A DNA stretch of 54,930 nt from Terriglobales bacterium (lineage in GTDB: Bacteria > Acidobacteriota > Terriglobia > Bryobacterales > Bryobacteraceae). The stretch's first letter is position 1, and each line of letters opens with the position of its first letter. The notes below the pieces were generated by a model. It searched no databases and had not been told where the DNA came from. It was given only the letters and a program-made list of their open reading frames with translations. The translations under genes and the position numbers were made by a program. The stretch is taken from assembly GCA_021372245.1 (NCBI GenBank), contig JAJFUV010000088.1, forward strand, positions 1-54,930, read 5' to 3'. Positions 43,101 to 52,427 of this stretch are shown piece by piece.

Positions 43101-43201
43101 CGGTAGATAGCGCGAATTTCCTCTCCGGTTCGGTTATCGGCTGGAACGGGTCTCCAACGGGATACTACCAAGAAACCGGAGAGAGAGTTCTCGGATTGTA
43201 G
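43055..43201 (+). pseudogene. Fragment of a TIG-like surface-protein domain
   Basis: In a third frame, 43055-43201 reads ATIYAVADDTAAFTMTVDSA followed by NFLSGSVIGWNGSPTGYY and a stop. The AFTMTVDSANFLSGSV...WNGSP pattern is that of the immunoglobulin-like TIG repeats common in Acidobacteriota secreted proteins. It begins where the collagen-binding fragment ends, so it is a separate broken gene piece. The piece is short, so the assignment is moderate. Confidence 0.5.
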
Positions 43202-43237
43202 CGGCTGCACAACATCTACTGGCGATTGGGGAAGTAC

Positions 43238-43602
43238 ACGCCGTTCTGCATGCCCTCGCGTATTAGCGGCCTCCTGCATGTACTTCACCATCAACTGCTC
43301 GCCTACCTTGCCCGGTTCGGCGGGATCTTTATCCTCGCGGAATTCCGCCTCTCCCCAACCTGCCCGCGCCAGGCGTCCCGGAAAATCATGACCATCCCCG
43401 CCGTTTCCAGATCCTTGCGGGTTTGCAGTTTCTCGCGGAAGTTCACCCGCAGGGCGCTATGAATAACGAGGCCAAGGGTCAGCTAGGCCGTTTTCAGTTC
43501 AGGTAGGTGCAAACCATACTTGAACCACCACTTGGCCGAGCACCCCAGAAAGGTGCGCACCTGGCTGGGGGACAGCACAACTTCCGCTTCGGTCGCGATC
43601 AC
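43238..43602 (-). pseudogene. Broken PD-(D/E)XK nuclease-family gene
   Basis: On the minus strand a GTG at 43602 starts MIATEAEVVLSPSQVRTFLG, then CSAKWWFKYGLHLPE, the opening of RecB/AddB-like PD-(D/E)XK nucleases often found on phages and integrated elements. A TAG at 43483-43485 interrupts the frame, which continues in phase as LTLGLVIHSALRVNFREKLQ and TAGMVMIFRDAWRGQVGE. Near 43350 the reading must shift (GAGAG, perhaps a two-base duplication) to continue as AEFREDKDPAEPGKVGEQLM and VKYMQEAAN. Homology ends at about 43238. The catalytic part is missing. Confidence 0.7.
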
Positions 43603-43857
43603 GTTCTTCCGCACTGCTCGATTGCCTACCGGAACCAAGTCCGTGACTCCGGGAGCGGGAAGCTTGGGAGCAGCCCCAAACAGATCCCCCGGCCGTCCGC
43701 GGTGCTCCAGCACTGCGTCCAAGTCGTGGTGGATCTGGACCAGTTCTTCGAGATGAAAGCGGCCGAAGAACTGGGGGGGTGAGCCGACAGACGGTACTGC
43801 TCAGGACCTCATCTAGCTCCCCCGCCGCCCACCTCACCCGTCTGCGCTACTGCGCCT

Positions 43858-44715
43858 CTAACGTCCCCGCCTACCGGTCCGGATCCACAGCGTACCCCAA
43901 TGGCGCAACTGCGTGCGAACGTCCTTGGTGCCGGTGAACCAGTCCTCGTGATGGAAGTTCGCGAAGTTGCCGCGGCCTTTTTCCTTCTCGTCCAGGTCGC
44001 CGAGAGCGATGTTGAGGCCCATTGGACGGTCACCCATCCGGATTGAGTAGAATCGTCCAGGCTCCACTTCCAGGCAGGGATCGAAAGCCACGCTCCATTC
44101 GATGATGTACCCCTTTCCGCCCGACTTGGGCCTGGCGGCGGCAACCTGCGCCCCGCTGCGGATCCATTGCTGGTAGGTTCGCCAGGCCTTTTCGCTATTT
44201 CGCGGTTCTCCCTCCAGTAGTCCGCCAATTCCGATTCCTCCCAGCCGTGACTTGGTCAGGTTGCAGACCATCTGCCAGGAGGCTCCGTTCCCCGCGGCGC
44301 CTTCCGAACCTCGCCAGCGGTTCGAGGCGTTGATCAACAATTCCATCTCGTCACCGAACCACGGGTATCCTTCACGAGTTAACTCGTGCGCTTTGGGATT
44401 CTCCTCCGGCAGCCAGCGCGGCGTATCTATTCCGTACAGGACGTCGTCCGTCACGTCGAAGGCCAAGTAAAGTCGCCTATCATCGTGCTTCACCCAACCG
44501 CATAAGGACAGGTCCCGCGGATCAGTAGTGGGCGTGAAGGTCGGAATCCAATCGGCGACGCCGCGAAACGATGTCGCGTCGTCCCATTCACCGGGCGAGA
44601 GAATGGCGTCTATCCTCGGGGTTGTGCCACGCCACGCTTCAAGAGTGCGCGGATCTTCCCCGGCGAGCGCTACTGAAACAAGTACCGGCAAAATGAGCAG
44701 CCAATGGATCTTCAT
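43858..44715 (-). CDS. Secreted protein with CBM9-like carbohydrate-binding domain
   Basis: 285 residues with a signal peptide (WLLILPVLVSVALAGEDP). The rest is one domain of the CBM9-like/DOMON type: RIDAILSPGEWDDATSFRGV opens it, LYLAFDVTDDVLYG gives the central strands, and YIIEWSVAFDP with GRFYSIRMGDRPMGLNIALG the end. The ALGDLDE close is typical of secreted CBM9-like proteins of Acidobacteriota and Planctomycetota. It probably binds polysaccharide outside the cell; enzymatic activity is not indicated. The next gene on the same strand starts 405 bases upstream of its ATG. Confidence 0.78.
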   Translation of the reverse strand: MKIHWLLILPVLVSVALAGEDPRTLEAWRGTTPRIDAILSPGEWDDATSFRGVADWIPTFTPTTDPRDLSLCGWVKHDDRRLYLAFDVTDDVLYGIDTPRWLPEENPKAHELTREGYPWFGDEMELLINASNRWRGSEGAAGNGASWQMVCNLTKSRLGGIGIGGLLEGEPRNSEKAWRTYQQWIRSGAQVAAARPKSGGKGYIIEWSVAFDPCLEVEPGRFYSIRMGDRPMGLNIALGDLDEKEKGRGNFANFHHEDWFTGTKDVRTQLRHWGTLWIRTGRRGR

Positions 44716-44775
44716 GCCGGTACCGTCATCATGTCATGCTACATGAGTACCGAGTCTGCGACCAGCCTAGGGCGT

Positions 44776-45120
44776 TTAACTGGCGGCTTTCACATGGCAC
44801 TTTTTGGCACAGTTGCCTTTGCTCTCGAAAGCCGGCCCAGCGGCATTGTGGCAGGCACCGCAAGAGATCTTCTTGGCTTCCGCCGGTTTGTGCACCCCCA
44901 CTTTATAGTTCAAGGGCCCTTTAGCCTGAGGCCAGAGCTTCGGGTGGCAGGTCTTGCAGTCCTCCTTCGCACGCTTCACATGCGCCGCATGGTTGAAAGT
45001 GACGTTTCCATTCTTGGCCGCGAAAACCATCTTTTGGGGCGCCGCTTTCTTCTCCTGGGCGAACGTCCCGGGTATGCTCGTGGCCAGTACAAATAGGATC
45101 GGGGTTAGAAGGTATCGCAT
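44776..45120 (-). CDS. Small multihaem cytochrome c (cytochrome c3/c7-like)
   Basis: 114 residues from the ATG at 45120 with a signal peptide (LLTPILFVLATSIPGTFAQE). Haem motifs are Cys55-Cys58-His59 (CKTCH), Cys87-Cys90-His91 (CGACH) and an unusual Cys104-Cys108-His109 (CAKKCH, three residues between cysteines). Histidines in VTFNHAAHVKR and VGVHKP can be the distal ligands, as in c7 proteins. It is periplasmic and probably carries electrons. The longer ORF upstream of 45120 runs into the divergent rhamnosidase gene and is not used. The genes at 45120 (-) and 45218 (+) share a 97-base divergent promoter region. Confidence 0.85.
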   Translation of the reverse strand: MRYLLTPILFVLATSIPGTFAQEKKAAPQKMVFAAKNGNVTFNHAAHVKRAKEDCKTCHPKLWPQAKGPLNYKVGVHKPAEAKKISCGACHNAAGPAFESKGNCAKKCHVKAAS

Positions 45121-45217
45121 GGCTGGTACGTAGTATAACCGGAACTCACATGTTTTCATCCGCGACGTGAGGGTCCGCCCCTCCATTTCCGGTGCCGGTT
45201 CCCTGTACAGTAGCACT

Positions 45218-48200
45218 ATGCTCTCCCGTCGGGATCTGCTGGCGGGCTTATCCGCCGCCACCGCTGCCGCCTCCGGCGCACCGGAAACGAGAAAGTCCGC
45301 GCGCAATCAGTCCTCCACGGGCGCTCCGTCGAATCTCCTCTGTGAGTACCTCGTCAACGCGCTCGGCATAGATGAACTCGAGCCGCGGCTGAGTTGGGAG
45401 ATCTCCCCTGCCAGTCAAAGCACCCGCGCCGTCCGCCAAACCGCGTATCAGATCCTGGTGGCGACAGCGCCGGAATTGCTCGCCGCGCCGAAGCCCGATC
45501 TTTGGGATAGCGGGCGCGTGGAGTCCGGCCAGTCAGTGCAGGTGGTCTATGCGGGCAAGCCGCTGCGCTCGCGGACGCGCTGCCATTGGAAGGTCCGCAT
45601 CTGGGACCAGGACGGCAGGATGTCCCCATGGAGCGAGCCGGCGCTCTGGACCATGGGCTTGCTCAACCCGGAAGACTGGAGCGGCACCTGGATCGGGCTC
45701 GACGAATCCGCGGAAAAGCCCGCGCCTTGGTTGCCCGGTGCGCAGTGGATCTGGTATCCCGAGGGCAATCCGCGTATCCATGCCGCTGCCGGCGTGTGCC
45801 ATTTCCGGCGAGAGTTCGAACTGCCGAAAGGACGTTCCATCGCCGCGGCCGAGCTCTATCTGTTGGCGGACAGCCAGTGCTCCGCCAAGGTGAACGGGAA
45901 ATTTGCCGGCGAAGGCGGCCCCGTGCGCACCACCGACTGCTGGAAGAAGCCGCTGCCGCTGGACGTGCGCGCCCTGCTCCATGCCGGCGCGAACGTCCTC
46001 ACCGTCTTGGCCGAGAACACCGCCGCCGCGAAGCCGAACCCCGCGGGCCTCATCGGGCTCCTGCACGTCAAATACGAAGATGGCCTTGATTGGACGCTGG
46101 TCACGGACCGTCAGTGGCGAGTCTCCCGAGCTGCCGAGAGGCCTCCAGAACTCTCCGCCATGGAACTGGGGCCCTTCGGTATTGCCCCCTGGAACAAGGT
46201 GAATCCGGAGGAGTACACGACGCTTCCCGCCCGAATGCTGCGGCGCGAATTCGAGATCCCTCGGCGGCTGTTGCGAGCAACTGCCTATGTCTGCGGCTTG
46301 GGATACTTCGACTTCTACCTCAACGGGCAGCGCGTCGGTGACCAGGTCATGGCGCCGGTGATGAGCGACTACCAGAGGAAGATTCACTACCTCACTTTCG
46401 ACGTCACCAGTTACTTGCGGCCGGGCCGCAACGCCGCCGGGCTGGTGCTCGGTAACGGACCATTCTTCGCCTACCGCAGACTTGTACCGGCGCCCTTCCG
46501 CACCTTCGGCTACCCCAAGGCGCTCCTGAACATCCGTCTCGAATACGACGACGGGTACTTCGACGAGATCGCCAGCGACCCCGATTGGAAGCTCACCACG
46601 GATGGCCCTCTGCGCGCCAACAACGAATACGACGGAGAGATTTACGACGCACGGCGCGAACAGGCTGGCTGGTCGGAGCCGGGCTTCGACGACGCGGCCT
46701 GGCGCCGCGTGCAGCTAGTCGATGCACCTGGCGGCACACTGCGCGCGCAGATGATGGAACCTCAGCGCGTTACCCAGACCCTCCGCCCCGTCGCCATCAC
46801 CGAACCTCGGCCGGGGCTCTTCGTGGTGGATTTCGGTCAGACTTTCAACGGCTGGATCCGCTTGAAGGTGTCTGGGCCGCAAGGAACCGAGGTCCGGTTG
46901 CGCCGCGCCGGGCTGCTGCGTCCCGACGGGACCGTACGCGAGGTGGATTCCCGCTCCGCCCTCATGACCGACGTTTACATCCTCAGCGGCAAAGGCGAGG
47001 AAACCTGGACGGCCCGTTTCACGAGCCAGGGCGGGCGCTACGTGCAGGTCGCCGGTTTTCCCGGCCGCCCGTCGCCGGAAGACTTCGAGGGCCTCGTGGT
47101 GCACACTGATATGCCCGTCGCCGGAGCGTTCGAGTGCTCCAATAAACTGATCACGCGGCTTTACAACGTGATGCGCTGGAGCCAGCGCATCGAAGCGCGA
47201 GGCATACCATTGGATTGCTCCAGCCGCGACGAACGCATGCCCTGGATCTCGGAGCACCACGGCCTGGACGGCCACGGCTATCCTTTCCGCGCCGCGGCCA
47301 TGTACGCCAATTGGCTCGAGGATTTGCGCATCTCGCAGCGGCCCAACGGCAGCATTTCCAACGTGTCGCCCTCCTTCTGGACTTTCGGGAGCGGGGTGGT
47401 CTGGCCATCCACCCTCGTTTATCTGCCGCACTGGCTCTACCTCTTTTATGGCGATCGCCGGGCCATGGAGCGTAGCTACCCTTCCATGAAGCGGCTGGTC
47501 CGCTATATCAGTGAGACGTACCTGAAGCCGGATGGAACCATCGATTTCAACGACCACGGCGACTGGCTGGATACTTCTACCATGGACGGTGGCGAACCGG
47601 CATCCGGCGCCACGCCGCCGCCCCTCATCTCCTCGGCGTTTTTCTACTTTTACTGCACGATTCTCGAACGCAGCGCCCGCCTGCTGGGCCGCCGCGCCGA
47701 CGCCGAGGCCTTCGCGACTATTGGTGCAAGAGTCCGGGATGGATTCAATCGCCGGTTCTTCGATCCCTCCGCCAACGCTTACACAGGCCGCACGCAGACT
47801 TCCTACGTCCTGCCGCTGGCCTTCGGACTCGTCCCTCCGGAACGGCGCGCCGAGGTCGCTCAGAACCTGGCCGGCGACGTCCTGATGAAGCACAACGGGC
47901 ACACCACCTGCGGCTTCATGGGCGTGCAGTGGATCCTGACGGTTCTCAGCGAAACCGGTCATCACGACGCCGCGATGAGCATCATGACGCGAACAACGCG
48001 GCCAAGTTGGGGTTACATGGTGTCCAAAGGCGCCACCACCATGTGGGAGCGCTGGGACCACGATACCGCCGACGCCGCCATGACGGGCGAAAGTCAGTAC
48101 TTCCTGGGCGCCGACATCGTGGGATGGCTGTTCCGCTCACTCGCCGGCATCAGCTCCGATCCCGTCCATCCCGGCTTCCAGCACATCATCCTGCAGCCGC

Positions 48201-48481
48201 GTCCCGCCAAGGACCTGAAGTGGGTGAAAGCTTCTTTTCGCTCACTCTACGGCTTGATCGTAAGTGAGTGGAGCGTTGCCGGCGGCCGCTTCGCGTGGAA
48301 GATTACAGTGCCGGCAAATTGCACGGCGACCGCATTTGTGCCCGCCGCGGATCCCGGCGCCGTCACGGAAGGCGGCACGCCCGTGGCCCATACCCAAGGC
48401 GTGCGTTTCGTCCGTTCCGAACCCGGCGTGGCTATTTACGAACTGGCTTCCGGAACGTACAACTTCGTGTCGAACCAATGA
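45218..48481 (+). CDS. Secreted alpha-L-rhamnosidase (GH78)
   Basis: 1087 residues. The N-terminus MLSRRDLLAGLSAATAAASG is a twin-arginine signal, the reason for choosing the ATG at 45218. Then come the rhamnosidase N-terminal beta domains (CEYLVNALGIDELEPRLSWE, WKVRIWDQDGRMSPWSEPAL) and the (alpha/alpha)6 catalytic domain. Catalytic-region motifs are LDCSSRDERMPWISEHHG (about 664-681, corresponding to the DxxxRDERxxW acid motif) and TTMWERWDHDTAD (about 939-951). It removes terminal rhamnose from glycans or plant compounds. It is divergent from the cytochrome gene and unrelated by operon to the polysaccharide locus, though both may involve rhamnose. Confidence 0.93.
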   Translation: MLSRRDLLAGLSAATAAASGAPETRKSARNQSSTGAPSNLLCEYLVNALGIDELEPRLSWEISPASQSTRAVRQTAYQILVATAPELLAAPKPDLWDSGRVESGQSVQVVYAGKPLRSRTRCHWKVRIWDQDGRMSPWSEPALWTMGLLNPEDWSGTWIGLDESAEKPAPWLPGAQWIWYPEGNPRIHAAAGVCHFRREFELPKGRSIAAAELYLLADSQCSAKVNGKFAGEGGPVRTTDCWKKPLPLDVRALLHAGANVLTVLAENTAAAKPNPAGLIGLLHVKYEDGLDWTLVTDRQWRVSRAAERPPELSAMELGPFGIAPWNKVNPEEYTTLPARMLRREFEIPRRLLRATAYVCGLGYFDFYLNGQRVGDQVMAPVMSDYQRKIHYLTFDVTSYLRPGRNAAGLVLGNGPFFAYRRLVPAPFRTFGYPKALLNIRLEYDDGYFDEIASDPDWKLTTDGPLRANNEYDGEIYDARREQAGWSEPGFDDAAWRRVQLVDAPGGTLRAQMMEPQRVTQTLRPVAITEPRPGLFVVDFGQTFNGWIRLKVSGPQGTEVRLRRAGLLRPDGTVREVDSRSALMTDVYILSGKGEETWTARFTSQGGRYVQVAGFPGRPSPEDFEGLVVHTDMPVAGAFECSNKLITRLYNVMRWSQRIEARGIPLDCSSRDERMPWISEHHGLDGHGYPFRAAAMYANWLEDLRISQRPNGSISNVSPSFWTFGSGVVWPSTLVYLPHWLYLFYGDRRAMERSYPSMKRLVRYISETYLKPDGTIDFNDHGDWLDTSTMDGGEPASGATPPPLISSAFFYFYCTILERSARLLGRRADAEAFATIGARVRDGFNRRFFDPSANAYTGRTQTSYVLPLAFGLVPPERRAEVAQNLAGDVLMKHNGHTTCGFMGVQWILTVLSETGHHDAAMSIMTRTTRPSWGYMVSKGATTMWERWDHDTADAAMTGESQYFLGADIVGWLFRSLAGISSDPVHPGFQHIILQPRPAKDLKWVKASFRSLYGLIVSEWSVAGGRFAWKITVPANCTATAFVPAADPGAVTEGGTPVAHTQGVRFVRSEPGVAIYELASGTYNFVSNQ

Positions 48482-48790
48482 GAACAGGCCTGCCTCTGGT
48501 CACACCCTGTTACGCCGTCCTGGACGAAGTTGAGCGCATGACGGCGTTCTTGGCGCTGAATCCGGCACCGCCGCCATGGCGGCGAAGGTGGTCCCGGCGC
48601 TCTAGCGGGAAAGCAGAGAGGCCGCTAAGGGCAACAGACCAAACGCCATGGCGGGGATACGGCGTTGTTGCATGCCGCGGATTTCAGTTAGAATGGGAGT
48701 TTCGTTTTCGCGCCACCGTCGATCTCCTGAAACCACAGCAGCGTGAGCGACGTCCAGTGAAGGCGCAGTGTGGAAAGGAACTACGGCTTG
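48482..48790. other. Intergenic region before bamA
   Basis: About 309 bases with no supported gene on either strand. Open frames here are antisense or out-of-frame extensions of the neighbours. It contains the promoter-like sequence listed at 48665-48694. Confidence 0.5.
48665..48694 (+). promoter_or_regulatory. Possible sigma-70-type promoter of bamA
   Basis: TTGTTG (48665-48670) and TAGAAT (48689-48694) with 18 bases between them resemble a -35/-10 pair. It would give a 5' leader of about 90 bases to the ATG at 48791. A TAGAAT also precedes the next two genes (51796, 52443), which strengthens the -10 reading. Confidence 0.4.
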
Positions 48791-51763
48791 ATGATATCCC
48801 GCGGGCCGGCCGGCCTCAGCGTTGTGTCCGTGTGCCTCTTGTGTCTCTCCGGTATCTTTGCCGCGGCCCAGACTGCGCCTTCCCAGTCCGCGCAAGCGCC
48901 TCCGCCTGCGCAAACGCAACAACCCCCGCAGCAGAAAAAGGCGCCAAGTCCTTTTGAATCCGTTCCCCGCGTGGAAGAGCCCAAGCCGGAGCAACCCGCT
49001 CCCCAGCCCGCCGCCAAACCTAAGCTTGAGAAGCCGGGCGCGGCCCCGCAAGCGCCACAGCCGGCAGCGGCTGAGAACGTGGTCGAGGCCATCGAATTCC
49101 GCGGCAACCGCCGAGTGTTGCAGGACACTTTGCGCGCGCTCGTATTCACCAAGAAGGGCGACAAGTACGACGAGGAAGGTCTGCGGCGCGATTTCATGGC
49201 GTTGTGGAATACCGGACGCTTCGACGACCTGCGTCTGGAAACCGAGCCGGGAACCTCCGGCATCGTCGTGCGTTTCGTCGTGACCGAGCGCCGTGTAGTG
49301 CGCACGATCAAGTACGAAGGCATCAAATCCGTCACAGTTTCGGAAATCCTGGACCGTTTCAAGGAGCGCAAGGTCGGGCTCACAGTTGAGTCGCAGTACG
49401 AGGATGCCAAGGTGCAGCGCGCCCGTACGGTGTTGCAGGAGTTCCTTGGCGAGCGCGGCCGCCAGTACGCCGTAGTGATTCCGGAATTGCGGCAGATTCC
49501 GCCGTCGTCGATCGAGCTGGTCTTCAAGGTGACCGAGGGCCCGAAAGTCAAAGTCGGGGACATTTCCTTCACTGGGAACCAGGTGTTCGGCGGACGTGCC
49601 GTGCGGCGCGCAATGAAGAACCTGCGGCCCATCGGAGTGCCCTATTCCATCCTGCTTGAGAACATGTTCGCCAAGGCGTACGACATCAACAAGCTGGAAG
49701 AGGATAAGGAGCGCATTCGCATCTACTACCAGGAGCGCGGCTATTTCATGGCCCGTGCGCTCGACCATAAGGTGGAAGTGCGGGACATTGGCGGCGGTAA
49801 GTTCCGCTTCCCGCTGTTCTACATGAACAAGCCCGGCAAGCGCGCCGATATCCAAGTCGGTATCGAAGAAGGCCGTCAGTACAAGCTCAACAAGGTCAAC
49901 TTCGTCGGGGTGAAGCTCTTCAAGACGCCCGAAACCCTGATGATGCCGTTGTTCCAAATGAAGCCCGGCGATGTCTTCTCCACGGCCAAGCTCAAGAAGG
50001 GCATGGAGAACATGCGCAAGCTTTACGGCCAATTCGGCTACATCGACTTCGTGCCCGAGCCGTCGCCGGAGCCGTTGCCGAACTCCGACAAGATCGATCT
50101 CACGTTCACCGTCGACGAAGGCAAACAGTTCTTCGTGCGCCGCATCGACTTCTCGGGAAACACAACGACGCGCGACAAGGTAATTCGCCGCGAGCTGATG
50201 ATTGACGAAGGTCAGATGTTCAACACCAGCTTGTGGGATTTGAGCATCCTGCGTTTGAACCAGCTCGGCTACTTCGAAGTGTTGAAGGAGAATGAGGCCG
50301 CCGACATCAAGCGCGATACGCGCACCAATACCGTCGACATCACCTTGAAGGTGAAAGAGCGCGGCAAGAACACCATCGGCCTGCAGGGCGGCGTAAGCGG
50401 CATCGCGGGCAGCTTTATCGGCTTCAATTACGCTACCAACAACTTCCTGGGCCTGGGCGAAACCCTGAGCCTGGATACACAACTTGGCGACCGCATCCGG
50501 AACGTCACGCTAGGCTTCACCGAACCGTATTTCCTGGACAAGGCCCTTCAGGTCGGCGCCACGGTGTACATGCAGCGTTACAACTTCGATTACGGCCGCG
50601 AAGTTTCGCTGTTGTCTGGCCGCAACCTGATCCCGCTGTATGAATCGCTCGGCAAGGACAACCTGCTCAACTACGTGCAGAACGGGCACGGTTTCACGGT
50701 GTTCGCCAGCTATCCGTTGCGCCGCACGTTCGCGCGCTTGGGGCTCACCTACGGCCTCGACATCTCGAACATCCGGACGCTATCCACGGCGTCCAAGCAG
50801 TATTTTGAATACACCAACTTCCAGAACTTGGGCGGCCCGAATTCGTTGACCGGCATTCGCACCAGCCGGGTCATCCCATCCTACACGTACAACACCATCG
50901 ATCACCCCATCACGCCCTCGCGCGGCAAGAGCATCTTTTTCTCGATGTCGTTTGCGGGCAGCGTGCTGGGCGGCAATGTGAACATGATCGAGCCGACCTT
51001 CGAGTTCAAGACGTTCCGCCCGGCCCTGAAGAAAGGGCACGTGATCGGCTTCCGATTCCTGGGTCGCTACCTGAGCGGCTACGGCGGCAAGATGGCCCCG
51101 CCTTACAACCGCTTTTACATGGGCGGTGAGAACGACGTTCGCGGGTTCGACATTTGGACTATCAGCCCGATCGCGTTTGTCGCGAGCGAGGGAACCGTCA
51201 ACGTCTTGAATGCCGACGGGTCTGCCCGTTTGCAGAAGATCATCGTGGATGGCAAGGCGCAGTGGTCGCCGGTCACGCAGAACATTCCGGTCTATCAGCT
51301 CATCAGCGCCGGCGGCGATACCCAGGGTATAGCGAATTTCGAGTACCGGATTCCCATCGCGGGGCCGGTGACGCTGGCTGCGTTCTATGACGCGGGTTTG
51401 AATAAGGTGGTCAACACGAAGCAACTCACCATGAATGCGACGCGTGTGGGAGAATTGAACGGCATTTATCCGCAGGCCGGTTTCGACGGGAAAGCCCTCA
51501 TCGCGCCGGGTACGCAGGACTTGCGCATGTCCACGGGTCTTGAGCTTCAGGTAATGATGCCGGTTGTCAATGCGCCGTTCCGGATTTACTGGGCCTACAA
51601 CCCCAAGGTGGTCCGGACCTGGTTGCAGACGCCCATCGTGGCCGACCGGAGCATGTTCCCCAATAACGCGACCTTCCTGAATTCGGTTGCGACATGGGGT
51701 GCGGCATACCCGTTCTATGAACAGCGCAAGACCTTCCGGTTTACGATCGGCAGGACGTTCTAG
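48791..51763 (+). CDS. bamA: Outer-membrane protein assembly factor BamA
   Basis: About 990 residues. A signal region is followed by a long Pro/Ala/Gln/Lys-rich stretch (to about residue 95), then POTRA repeats (VVEAIEFRGNRRVLQDTLRA, VRTIKYEGIKSVTVSEILDR, VKVGDISFTGNQVFGGRAVR, YKLNKVNFVGVKLF, FFVRRIDFSGNTTTRDKVIR), five in number, and a 16-strand-type barrel. The conserved VRGF motif of the barrel is in GGENDVRGFDIW (about 778), and the C-terminal residue is phenylalanine (FTIGRTF). Start: GGAAAGGA at 48772-48779 fits the ATG at 48791; a GTG at 48770 is possible. It folds beta-barrel proteins into the outer membrane. Skp follows, a classical pairing. Confidence 0.95.
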   Translation: MISRGPAGLSVVSVCLLCLSGIFAAAQTAPSQSAQAPPPAQTQQPPQQKKAPSPFESVPRVEEPKPEQPAPQPAAKPKLEKPGAAPQAPQPAAAENVVEAIEFRGNRRVLQDTLRALVFTKKGDKYDEEGLRRDFMALWNTGRFDDLRLETEPGTSGIVVRFVVTERRVVRTIKYEGIKSVTVSEILDRFKERKVGLTVESQYEDAKVQRARTVLQEFLGERGRQYAVVIPELRQIPPSSIELVFKVTEGPKVKVGDISFTGNQVFGGRAVRRAMKNLRPIGVPYSILLENMFAKAYDINKLEEDKERIRIYYQERGYFMARALDHKVEVRDIGGGKFRFPLFYMNKPGKRADIQVGIEEGRQYKLNKVNFVGVKLFKTPETLMMPLFQMKPGDVFSTAKLKKGMENMRKLYGQFGYIDFVPEPSPEPLPNSDKIDLTFTVDEGKQFFVRRIDFSGNTTTRDKVIRRELMIDEGQMFNTSLWDLSILRLNQLGYFEVLKENEAADIKRDTRTNTVDITLKVKERGKNTIGLQGGVSGIAGSFIGFNYATNNFLGLGETLSLDTQLGDRIRNVTLGFTEPYFLDKALQVGATVYMQRYNFDYGREVSLLSGRNLIPLYESLGKDNLLNYVQNGHGFTVFASYPLRRTFARLGLTYGLDISNIRTLSTASKQYFEYTNFQNLGGPNSLTGIRTSRVIPSYTYNTIDHPITPSRGKSIFFSMSFAGSVLGGNVNMIEPTFEFKTFRPALKKGHVIGFRFLGRYLSGYGGKMAPPYNRFYMGGENDVRGFDIWTISPIAFVASEGTVNVLNADGSARLQKIIVDGKAQWSPVTQNIPVYQLISAGGDTQGIANFEYRIPIAGPVTLAAFYDAGLNKVVNTKQLTMNATRVGELNGIYPQAGFDGKALIAPGTQDLRMSTGLELQVMMPVVNAPFRIYWAYNPKVVRTWLQTPIVADRSMFPNNATFLNSVATWGAAYPFYEQRKTFRFTIGRTF

Positions 51764-51771
51764 CTGCCATG

Positions 51772-51801
51772 ATGGCAATCCGGTGTGTTAACATCTAGAA
51801 T
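51772..51801 (+). promoter_or_regulatory. Possible promoter upstream of skp
   Basis: ATGGCA (51772-51777) and TAGAAT (51796-51801) with 18 bases between. It lies in the 58-base gap between bamA and skp, leaving only about 20 bases to the GTG start, so skp could be transcribed from here as well as from bamA. The -35 match is weak. Confidence 0.3.
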
Positions 51802-51821
51802 TACTTCAGGGAGTGTAAGTC

Positions 51822-52427
51822 GTGAATAAACAGCTACTTTGGTTGCCAGTGGTCGCGTTCGGCGCGACGGTTGCCGCACTCGGACAGGCTCAGCCGAGCA
51901 AGGTCGGCGTCATCAATATCCAGAGCGCCATCATCAGCACCAAGGACGGTCAAAAGGCCGCCGCGGATCTGGCGGCGAAGTACGAGCCGAGGCGGAAGAG
52001 CATCGAAACCCGTTCGGGAGAGATCGGATCGCTTAAGGAGCGCCTCAGTAAGGGCGCCAACACCATGAGCGAGGACGCCAAGCAGGGGCTGGTGCGGGAG
52101 ATCGACACAAAGACGCGGTCCTTGCAGCGCGACACCGAGGACGCCCAGACCGAATTCGACCAGGAACAGAACAAGGTGCTCCAGGAACTCGGCCAGAAGA
52201 TGATGGCCGTGATCGACAAGTACGCCCGCGACAACGGGTTCACGCTGATCCTGGATGTCGGCGCGCCTCAGAACCCGGTGCTGTACGCTTCCAATAACAT
52301 CGACATCACCAACGAGATCGTGGCGCTTTACGACAAGAACGCTCCTACCGCCGCCCCGGCCGCCAGCCGTCCGGCTGCCGCGCCAGCCGCGCGTCCGGCA
52401 CCAACCCGGCCCGCCACCAAGAAATAG
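51822..52427 (+). CDS. skp: Periplasmic chaperone OmpH/Skp family
   Basis: 201 residues from GTG with a signal peptide (to about AALGQAQP). KVGVINIQSAIISTKDGQKA is the Skp/OmpH opening strand and helix. Residues about 45-130 are a charged alpha-helical hairpin (KYEPRRKSIETRSGEIGSLK) as in the chaperone's tentacles, then GFTLILDVGAPQNPVLYAS returns to the body domain. The last 30 residues are an Ala/Pro-rich tail not found in enterobacterial Skp. It escorts unfolded outer-membrane proteins to BamA, whose gene lies immediately upstream. Confidence 0.92.
   Translation: MNKQLLWLPVVAFGATVAALGQAQPSKVGVINIQSAIISTKDGQKAAADLAAKYEPRRKSIETRSGEIGSLKERLSKGANTMSEDAKQGLVREIDTKTRSLQRDTEDAQTEFDQEQNKVLQELGQKMMAVIDKYARDNGFTLILDVGAPQNPVLYASNNIDITNEIVALYDKNAPTAAPAASRPAAAPAARPAPTRPATKK

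Noticed and set aside
46715..48061. 448-codon open frame on the minus strand
   Set aside because: Antisense to the GH78 rhamnosidase gene, whose motifs are unambiguous.
48602..50482. 626-codon open frame on the minus strand
   Set aside because: It lies antisense to bamA in a GC-rich gene and its protein has no recognisable domain; the plus strand clearly encodes BamA.
51765..51780. TGCCAT-G-ATGGCA palindrome after bamA
   Set aside because: The arms leave almost no loop and no T run follows, so it is not a convincing terminator.
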